From positions 1 to 56,738 of the forward strand of contig DF237526.1 of assembly GCA_000708835.1 (NCBI GenBank): a stretch of 56,738 nucleotides of DNA, in the 5' to 3' direction. This stretch comes from Klebsormidium nitens. Its lineage: Eukaryota > Streptophyta > Klebsormidiophyceae > Klebsormidiales > Klebsormidiaceae. Shown one piece after another: positions 48,601-56,738 of the stretch. Position numbers and translations under genes: made by a program. Under the pieces are notes generated by a model that searched no databases, was not told where the DNA came from, and worked only from the letters and a program-made list of their open reading frames with translations. Within the stretch, counting starts at the first letter, position 1, and each line of letters begins with the position of its first letter.

Positions 48601-51600
48601 GCAAGCTTGAGGCGGCATACCTTGATGGAGGAGAAGAGGGAGGCGACCCCTGACTGCGACCAGTCGCGGCCGATGAGCGGCGCGATCTGGCCCATGAGGT
48701 CGGACCTGGTGATTGTCCCGTCGACGTCAGAGATGATGACGCGGCTGTTCCACTTCCACAGGTGGATCGTGGCGTCCACCTGAGCGGGAGAAAGAACACT
48801 CTCAGGAACGCAGCTTGCAGCAGAATCAGTTCCAAGCTTTCCAGGTCCAAATATCTCGGATCTTTAAGCAGATAAGTTTCCAACGAGTGTCGCGATGTGA
48901 GTAACAGGAGCGCTTCTCTACAGTTGTTGGGCGTCATCGCAGAAGCTTCCACCAAACCCATGCGTTGCTCCCTTTCAGCCTTGCAATGGTATCGCTGTCG
49001 CGGGCAATCTGTGAGGAAGAAGAAGTGCCGTACTCTTCTTCCGTTAGCACACTCTCGTGTGCCTTGCAAGTCGCGTAAGAAAGGTGACAGCCACGCCAAG
49101 AGTCCCCGTCGCTCTGTGCAACCAGCCGAACGGCCAACGCAGAGCAAAGTCAGCAATAACTCTTGCTTCCCTAAAACGCAAATGGTGGAGGAGAAGCTGA
49201 TCTTGTTCTTGTCCTCCTGACACCACCCTCTGTTGCACCTCTGGAATTCCGGACTCTAATTCCGAAGGCCAGCATAAAGTGCGGCAATCACCTCTTGCTT
49301 GCCCCACACGCGCGTGGTGAAGGAGAAAGTAATCTTGTTCTTGCCGTCCTGCAGGTTGAGCGACGCCAGCTCCTCGCTCGTGGGGATCAGCGTGCGCAGC
49401 TTGCACTTACGCTTGCGCCGCACCAGCGGCCGCGGCGGGGTCGCCTGCACCGCCTACACAGAAGAAAGAATCGTGTACATTTTCCTCCTCTAGCTCGTCC
49501 ATTCCGTTCCTTTTGTTATGCTTTACTACATCTTCTGTCTTCGATTCAAAAGACTAGTAAGATTACCTGCTTTCGAAAGATGCTGACGGCAATCAAGCAA
49601 ATATAAAGCCTGCTCGTGTGAGGAAGACGGAATTGGCGCTGCGAGAATGCACTGATGTTCTGCAAGAGCAGCCTAGCTTGCAGGTGACATGTTAAAACGT
49701 GGTTTCCGAAACAGAATGTTGCGAAATGCTGAATTATGGGGCTGCCGTGAGCCGGTTGAGCATTTTGCAATCAATATCGCCACCGACTTGCTCAGGCTGG
49801 TGAGGACCGGACGGCCAGCTTGCCTGTGCTCAAACAACCATTCCTGGAACCCAAAAACAGCGCCCCACAGGACAATGAGAGAAGCACAGAGCAAGACAAG
49901 GAACGCAAAAAACGGAACCTGAAAAGTAGCAAAACCAAAGGACGAACTCAGCAGCCGAGTCTCACCTCTGCAAGCTCCGGCGAAGTTGTCCTGGATCTTG
50001 TCCAGCGCCAACTGGCGTGCGCGGCTGTTTTCCAGGCCCACGTGGCCATGAAGGTAACAGAAGAGTAGCGCCTTGCACTTTAAGAAGGAAAACAGAAAGA
50101 AATGACCAGGCACATGCAAAGCCAAAACAAAAATCAGTCGGACAGAAAACGATCCAGCAACTGAATTCCCACCTCTGTAGGCTCCGGCGAAGTTGTCCTG
50201 GATCGCGTCCCCCCACCTTCCGGCGTGCGCGGCCGCTGCCCGGGCCCACGTGAACCAAAGGGCCACAGCCGCCAGCCAGCTGCGCCCGGCTGGGCCGCGT
50301 CCTCGCCCTCCGGCTTGGGCGGCTCCCGCTTCTCAACGGGAATCGCCCCGTCAAACTCGGTGCCTGAATAGCGAAAGCGGGAAAAAGGCTCGATTTGGGT
50401 GTTGAATACAGACATTGAAGGCTCGCTTTCTGCCGTAAATTGAATACCTTAAGCTTGAGCTGCGAAGCGGGTTCGGTTTGGGGCTCCTGCTTCTCGACCA
50501 GGTCACCCGTCCAACTCGGTGCCTGAGCAGCAACACAAAGGCTCGGGTGCCGAGATATTTCCATACTTAGCTTTTGAATGAGGGTTCTATTCAGGATTTG
50601 GGTTGGATGGCTCCCGCGCATAAAGAGAGGACCAAGTGACCTGAACACGTACTTAAGCAGATACGAGGCTTGGGTTGTGGAAGAGGTCCTCCAGGCTGAC
50701 AATTCGACTTAGATATGTTACGAACCCAAGGTTCCTCTTGCTTCCGGCTCAAAGTCCGATGGCACAAGCTCCCTTGAACACTGAAAGCTGCCAAGCTTGG
50801 TTTGGCATCCGAGCAGGCCACACATGCGGCGAGCTAGTGCAGTTCGCGTCAAAGCATGCGCTGTGGTGCATCGTTAGTCCCCTAAAATCCGCAGTCGGTC
50901 TAACGATCAATGGTGACAGCAAGTTAGACTAACTTTCCAAATTGATGCCACGAGTCGATTCAAACTGAAGCAAGCATTGGGCTCGAGAAGTCGGACTAAC
51001 GAACCCTGAAATACGTCAAATTAGGTGACCTGGCATATGACCTTACGGCTGGAATGCCCCACCAATTGCAGTGAAAACGGGGCTCACCGTTATAAGTAGG
51101 TACAACGCGCCCGAAGGCCAGCATTCCGAGCAGCGTGGGGGCGACCACTTTCCAGGGGTAGTAGCGGCCCCCGACGCGGCACACGAGGCGCTCATTGCTT
51201 ATGAGAGCCTGCGGCCCGCTTATGAACTTGTCGAAGGACACTGCCTCGGACTCGAACGCGGCTTGAGCAGCTTCGACACCCATCCCTGCATTCCAGAAGC
51301 GTACTCGTTGGGTTGATTGGTCGGAGAACCAGGAGCTTGCTCAAACGGCATGGTTCGAGTGTCAGCATAGGAAAAGGGAAGCTTGCATGTCGAAAAGCTT
51401 TAGATGCACCCATGCTCCATGCAAAAACGACTGTTGATCGAAAACAAGGATACCTTCCGTTCATAGCAACTGATCTCGAGCAGAGGGACCGAGATGCGAA
51501 AATTTCCTCGATCTTCTGGCTCACGGGAAGACAACAAATATCAACCACCATGCCAGCACAACCAACTCAAGAGCCCCTCCTGTGGTCAACCCGGCATTCG

Positions 51601-54600
51601 CTTCGAACGAGCACGCACTCACGACTAAACCCCTCGTGGAAGGATTGACGTACCTGGCAGCAGCAAATGTCTGCAAAGCGACAGCTCCATCGCAGTCTCC
51701 GCCTTCTCCTTGACCACTGCAAATTCCGCCCCCACCGTATCCCCTCCCTCCCTGTCCGACACCGCAGCACGCAGCGGGTCCGAAGAGTCAAACACTTTCT
51801 CGCCTTCCAGGGAACGGGCACTGGGCAAGGCCTCCGGGTTAGCCAAACCCTCTCTCGACTCCCCGTCCCTTGACCGGGCCTCTTCTCTTCCCAAACTCGC
51901 TGCCAACTCTCCACTTCTCATACGTGCTTCTTCCGGGTTAGCCAAACCCGTCCCCGAAACCATCGTTCTGAGAGGGGAGCTCCGACACAGGGGGGGCTTC
52001 CCGAGGTTCCTGTTAGAGATCGGGGCTTCGTTCGGAGGGGTGCTCTGAGTCGTCCCGGGTTCGGTGCCGGGTTTCGAGTCCGGGTTAAGCACAATAGGCG
52101 TGTTGATCCCAGAGACAGGCGCTGACTGTGAGAGCGGCTGGTTGAGAATCTCCCTTAGACCCGAAACCGAGCCCCTGTGCTGCGTACCATCTTTGCGGGA
52201 AACAGCTGTCGAACCTTCCAGCCGTTCTAACCTGTCCCTGATTTCGGCATATGCCGGCTCGTGAGAATGAAAACCGGCCCCCGGTCCCGGTAACGAGGCC
52301 GCTCGTCGAACCCCCGGTTCGTCCGTTGCCGCAACACCGTTCAAGACGTTACTGCCGGGAATGACCACTGGAGCGCTTCGGACACTGTGGAGGGGGGTCG
52401 AACCAGGCTGGACATCGAACCCCCTGAACTGGTTTTCTGGCTCCGCAGGTACGTCTTCAGCATTGGGTGTGGGCTCCGGCGCTGACTGCTCCTCGGAAGC
52501 GCTGTCCACGGCCGCCCTCTTCTCGTCCTGCTTCTGCTTTTCTACGAACGCTGCTTCCGCCTCGCTCTCATCCTGGGGATCCACAACTCCTGTGTCTCCG
52601 CTCGTCGCGTCCTTTTCTCTGTCAAGAAACTGCGCCGCCAGCTCCTGCTTCAGGCGACTGCGGAAAGCCCTTGAGAGCACTCCCTTGCCCCCCTCCCCGT
52701 CAATCGCACCCGCCGATAACAGACCCCCGTCCCCTTTGCCACTTCCGCCAACCCCAGACAGAATCTTTCTCAACCGCTGCTCCTCCCACTTCTTACTCCT
52801 GCCCCTCAGGAGCTCATCCAAACGCTCCCCCTCTTCACCACCCACCGTCTTCTTATACGCCGCCACCGCCTCCGCCAAATCCATCCCGTCCCATAGGCGG
52901 AGGGGCTCTTCTTTCAGCCGCTCCTCGGTCCGCTGCTCCTCTTCCAGGCTTTCCACCAGCAGCTTGTTCTCAAGCTCCGCCATAATGATGCTGGCTTCCA
53001 CCGCATGGCCCCCCGCCGTGAGATCAATCTCAATATCGTCCCCGTCACTCTCGCTGTCCTTTCGGGACAGCTTGCGCTTCCACGGCCGGCTTTGGTACCG
53101 CGGATCGATCTGCTGGGGTGCAACGGAAGCCTTCGCTTCGTCCCGCTCTCCCTCGTTCGCCATCCCGCCTTCGCTTGCGCTTTCGCCGTCTCTATCGCCC
53201 TCCGCAATCTCGTCGATTCTCGCAAAGGAGCTCCGGATCCGCGTCCCGGGCGCGTCGCTGAAACCCCCGCTGCTAGTTCTGTGCGCCAACGCCTGCAGTC
53301 CCTCCTTCTTGAACCCCACCTTTCCGGGCCGCTTGACCGCCTTTAATGACCCCTCAGCTTTCTCCCTAAGAAGGTCGTCGGCAAGGCTCGACAGCACCGC
53401 TTCTACTTCCCTTTCATCGCGCTTCGCAGGCGACTCATGCTTGCCCCGCTTCAGCCCCGCAATCGCACCTGTGAAGTCCTCCCCTGGCTCCGGAACAGCG
53501 TCTTCCTTCTTCTCTGGAGCGGGGCCCCAGATCATCTTCTGCTTCAGCACCCCGTCCAAGTCTTCCTGGAAGTCGCTGTTCACATCCAACCTCCCCCCCT
53601 TCCTGCTGAACCCCTCCTGACTCTCTGTCCGCTGCAATCTCCGCACTGGTGTCTGGACTGGCGGCGGCGCAGCCCCCGTCCCGAATAACCGGCTGAAGAT
53701 CGAGCGCGGGGGTTGCTGGCTGCCGCGTTCCGAACCTTCTCCTTCCCGCCCAGAGCTTTCACCCTCCTGATTGAACACCCCGAAATCAGCAAACGAGTTG
53801 CGCGCGCTCTCAAACCCGAGAATGACCTCCTTGGGGTCGTTGACGTCCTCGTTCCCTGTCTGGTACGAGCTCTTCCTGCTGGAGCCCCCCTCGCTCTGGC
53901 TCGGCCGCCCGCTTATGTGCGGATCGAGCCCCTCGGGGGAGCTCTTATACCACCAGCTACCCCAGCCCCACGACGCCTTATCTGGATGCTCCTGCATCAC
54001 AGCCTCTTCTTCAGCGGAAGTTCTTCGGCTCAGGTCACCCCAACTGCTTGACCTCCGAACTTGACTCCCTTTTCCCTCGCCGGCCTTGCCTTCAACGAAA
54101 TTAATTGGGGGCTTCAGCAGGGGGGGCGACGCTTCCACTGCTTTTGCTGCTTTTCGCACCACTTTCCGCCAGGCCAAATCACGCTCCAGGATCGCCTGCT
54201 CCTCAACAGTTATGGAACTCTCCGGCGTCGCGCTGGCGGCCCCCTCTCTCATGTCCGTGTCTTCGAAGCTGTACCCCTTGCCCTCCACTTTGGGAGACAT
54301 TGACAACACCGAGCGGAGCTCGACTTCGGCGGGAGAAAGGGGGCCTGCCGGCGGGGCGGAGGACGAGCGGCCGTGACCTCGAGGAAACATCGGAGGGGCC
54401 TCAGACTCCCCACCGAAGCTTTTGGATCTCAGCTCATCGGAAGGAGGCTCCTTAGATGTGCCAGGTCTCTCCACCCCCTCCAGGCTGTCAGTTGACTTCT
54501 CTGAGCCTCCAAGAGCGTCCCCCGTCTCACTCTCACGACCATCCCTCTCTGGATCTTTCCGGGGGGGTTCAGCGGGCCTCTCTTCTGCCTTGGCGGCTTC

Positions 54601-55989
54601 CCCCTCAGAATCGAGAACCAGCCCCTGCCCTTCCTTCAGGCTCCCCAAGTCTTCGAGCGTCGCCTCCTTATAGTTGCCGGACGGCGTTTCTAGAAGCAGC
54701 TGGGGGACGGCTCGAGAGGCCTCGTCGCCAGAGGACCCCCCGGGAGAGAACATGGAGGTGGGGTCAGCCTCGCTGACCAGTTCCTCTACTTCTTTCTCAT
54801 GGAGAAAGTACGCCTGCGAAAGGGGGTTATGGCTGAGTAGGGAAGCGAACTAATGCTTCTTCAGCAAGAGCTCGCGAAGGAAAGGGAGATCTAGGCTTTG
54901 GTAGAGTTCTCAGGCTTGACACTGCTCTGAAGACAAGTGGTCTTCTCTAATGCCTCACTCTTGTTGCAAGGATGACTTTCAAGGGCAGAATCTTTGTTCA
55001 GCTTCTTCAAGTTGTAGGCACCTGTTTTATATGGTGGAGAAAGCGCCTTTGAGCTGTGGCGATTAGCATTTTCCACAAAGGGTCCAACTGCTGATAGATG
55101 ACAACGTGGCTTATATGTACGCCCTACTGAAGCTAATAGCATTGCGCGTCGAAGTAAGCTTGCCGTGACAAAAGCACTACGCAAAACAGCAAAACCCCTC
55201 CTCAAAGAACTTCCCTTTGACAGGCATTTTTAAGCATCTGCAAAGGGTCGCTTCTTATCGCGCCATTTAACCTAACCATCCAGCTCCAGCTTTCAAACAC
55301 CTTGAAAGATTGTTGCAAGCACGTGCGACCTGGCAGCTCATAATTACAACGCGTATAAGAGACTCGAACTAGGTGGAACAGACAGTTTCAGGCAGAAGAT
55401 CTTACGAAGAGGTGAATCAAACGCATCCAGCGACCGGTCTACTTGCCAAGCAAACACCTCCACATCCTGCGCAGACCTCAGACTGAGCCAAGCGTTCCTA
55501 AGATCCTAAAGCAGATGCTTCAGCTTTCAATGTCAACCTCCGTCCAAATTGATAGTTGCGCTCATTGAGCACCAGCAACCCCGGCCTCGCTCGTCGCTAA
55601 CACTCTCAGGAAACCCTCCAGGACGCTTTTTAGAACACACCCTCTTGAAAAGATAGCACAAACGAAGACGTGAAGAAGATAGACAGTAGACACCTACTAA
55701 GAGGTGGGAGGTAGAAAGTGAGGTCCTCATGCATAAACCCTCTCACCTGGCCCCTGTGATCCAAGTACATGCAGAAATTGGCCCCTACGCCATTCACTGA
55801 CACGTTGACCACCTTCTCACGCCGCTTGAGAACTCCCTGAAACTTGCCAAAACGGACGTAGAAGGGCGTGCTCTTGAAAGTGCCATCCTCCTGCCTGACG
55901 ACGATGATGTCAACAGCGCCCCCGAAAGGGTGGAAGGGGCCGGAGACCGTGTTGAGGCCCCCGGCCATGATTTGACCAAATGAATACAT
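45655..55989 (-). CDS. PAH: Phosphatidate phosphatase, lipin/PAH family, with giant middle exon and charged C-terminal tail
   Basis: Nine exons on the minus strand join in phase to about 1857 aa: 55989-55747, 54813-51654, 51285-51088, 50363-50173, 49444-49292, 48779-48621, 48292-48133, 47579-47407, 46791-45655. The N-terminal lipin domain is plant-like ([31 protein letters not shown]). Exon 2 (3160 nt) is a charged, Ser/Gly-rich, low-complexity region. Exons 2-4 continue with [23 protein letters not shown] and WRLWPF, as in plant PAH. The catalytic HAD domain follows: [20 protein letters not shown], the DxDxT nucleophile motif DVDGTIT in exon 6, FMYLSARAI and GPIVISPDG in exon 7, and [15 protein letters not shown] in exon 8. 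The enzyme converts phosphatidate to diacylglycerol at the ER. Plant PAH proteins are usually near 900-1000 aa, so this one is about twice as long. The last exon ends in a run of about 160 residues that are almost all E, K, R or D. Confidence 0.93.
46145..46625 (-). other. Predicted single-alpha-helix (ER/K) segment of PAH
   Basis: Inside the last PAH exon, from about [10 protein letters not shown] to EERRKKG, about 160 residues are nearly all Glu, Lys, Arg and Asp with Ala or Val only occasionally. Hydrophobic heptads needed for a coiled coil are absent. Alternating acidic and basic blocks of 3-4 residues are the hallmark of stable single alpha helices. Confidence 0.7.
49150..49225 (-). pseudogene. 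Ghost copy of PAH exon 5 (3' part)
   Basis: Minus strand reads [20 protein letters not shown], against [20 protein letters not shown] in the real exon at 49444-49292. The following intron bases also match (CAGCAAT, then GGCC), so the copy includes the exon 3' border. The donor GTGATT has become TTATTG. Confidence 0.75.
49968..50070 (-). pseudogene. Ghost copy of PAH exon 4 (3' part)
   Basis: CAGGACAACTTCGCCGGAGC and the flanking CCGCGCACGCC match the 3' half of exon 4 (50363-50173), down to the GAG|GTGAGA donor. Small insertions put the two halves in different frames, so it cannot encode the same peptide throughout. Confidence 0.75.
50440..50525 (-). pseudogene. Ghost copy of PAH exon 4 (5' part)
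   Basis: Minus strand CTCAGGCACCGAGTTGGACG matches the exon 4 acceptor and first codons (GTEFDG), and GTCGAGAAGCAGGAGCC matches VEKREP. An early TGA follows GTELDG. Confidence 0.75.
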
Positions 55990-56738
55990 AGCTGCGTTTG
56001 GAGGGAGCACCCTCAAAGTGGTTCTTTTGCTCCTTAGGCCTTACACCGTCCCATGCTTTAATGCCTCTGTCAGACTTTTCCAAAGCTTTTTTCCGACTTG
56101 ACTACTGGTGACCTGCCGACGCAGTAAATTGCACCACTGAGAACTTGCAAGAAGCAGCGCCCGAAAAACGAAGTGGCCCAATCTGGGACAGGCACGAATG
56201 TCTAGCGTCTAGCTTTTGAAAACCTGGCTCCAGACCGTAGGGCTATCGCTGTATGCCCTAGGAGAGACGCTCCAGCCTCCTTCCCCTGCCTGGCCCGGGG
56301 CCCTGCGTGCTGCGGTTGGATGAGAAAGTAGGGCAGCCATGCCACGTAGGCAAGCTAGAGAATGAATCTTTTCAGACCATGCAGATTCTCTGACGCCGTA
56401 ATACCGTACGCTATGACTTCATACTTGCCCCATGCAAATAGGTAGGGTACCGAGTCGGACTGACTACCTACCTAACCCTTCGGCGCTGATCGGTTTATCG
56501 GTTTGCTATGACGACCGGGAATATCTTAGGCTACGCGAATTTGATATGGGGTTTCCGGTCCACCCCCTTCGGGGGTGGGTCGGTCGGTCGGCGTAAAATA
56601 ATAAATTTTGAAATTGAAATAAATTCGGCCGAACCTGCCACGTCATCTACTTTTGCGGCTAGCCCATACGGGGCCCACCGGAACCGCGGAAAATGGCTCT
56701 GATTTCGGGTAGAATCCGGGAATTTCAAGTCTTCGTTA
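55990..56738. other. Region upstream of PAH
   Basis: Should carry the PAH promoter and 5' UTR. A short hairpin (CACCCCCTTCGGGGGTG) lies at 56561-56577. No gene is recognised. Confidence 0.5.

Noticed and set aside
52361-53620. 419-codon plus-strand open frame opposite PAH exon 2
   Set aside because: It is antisense to a well supported lipin exon and reads Ser/Pro/Arg-rich text expected from the complement of Glu/Gly/Ser codons in GC-rich DNA.
56561-56577. Hairpin as an intrinsic terminator
   Set aside because: The context is a eukaryotic nuclear gene promoter region, where such terminators are not used; it is only a short GC hairpin.

Overview
The window is nuclear DNA of a photosynthetic eukaryote of the green lineage. 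Its genes are split by many short to medium introns with GT-AG (and two apparent GC-AG) borders, and the encoded proteins have plant character: a PAO/TIC55/PTC52-type Rieske oxygenase with a C-terminal membrane anchor, a plant-type PAH lipin, and cohesin SMC1. This fits an early-diverging streptophyte alga such as Klebsormidium, or a related lineage. That assignment is inference from gene content; no marker gene is present to prove it. Gene models were assembled by hand from reading frame, splice sites and family similarity; five of them close with consistent intron phase from start to stop. Splice sites may be off by a few bases. || Layout, left to right: (1) 1655-7114 (+) Rieske-type oxygenase, 9 exons, about 509 aa. 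(2) 7115-11950, a long stretch without a convincing gene. (3) about 11950-12758 (+) UbiA-prenyltransferase-like membrane protein, 5' end not found, with an apparent frameshift. (4) 14122-19154 (-) nuclear YTHDC1-like m6A reader with an RS domain and a Gly/Pro-rich tail. (5) 20852-22806 (+) membrane-anchored FkbM-type methyltransferase, 364 aa. (6) 22807-24909, intergenic, with a 199-bp Mutator-like MITE flanked by a 9-bp target-site duplication and a 359-bp foldback element. (7) 24910-26236 (-) F-box protein with an in-frame stop or a very short intron. (8) 27914-39700 (-) cohesin subunit SMC1, 18 exons, about 1218 aa, with decayed copies of its own exons inside two introns. (9) 40788-43964 (+) an unrecognised, probably plastid-targeted 312-aa protein. 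(10) 45655-55989 (-) phosphatidate phosphatase (lipin/PAH), 9 exons, about 1857 aa, with a giant 3.16-kb exon and a very long charged C-terminal helix; its introns also hold decayed copies of its own exons. || The genes are not an operon or an obvious functional cluster. They are independent eukaryotic genes for chloroplast oxygenase chemistry, RNA m6A reading, protein ubiquitination, sister-chromatid cohesion and lipid metabolism. The most unusual observation is the repeated presence of graded 'ghost exons', tandem partial duplications of an exon with its intron border, in SMC1 and PAH, together with a lipin that carries a long, almost purely E/K/R/D segment predicted to form a single alpha helix.
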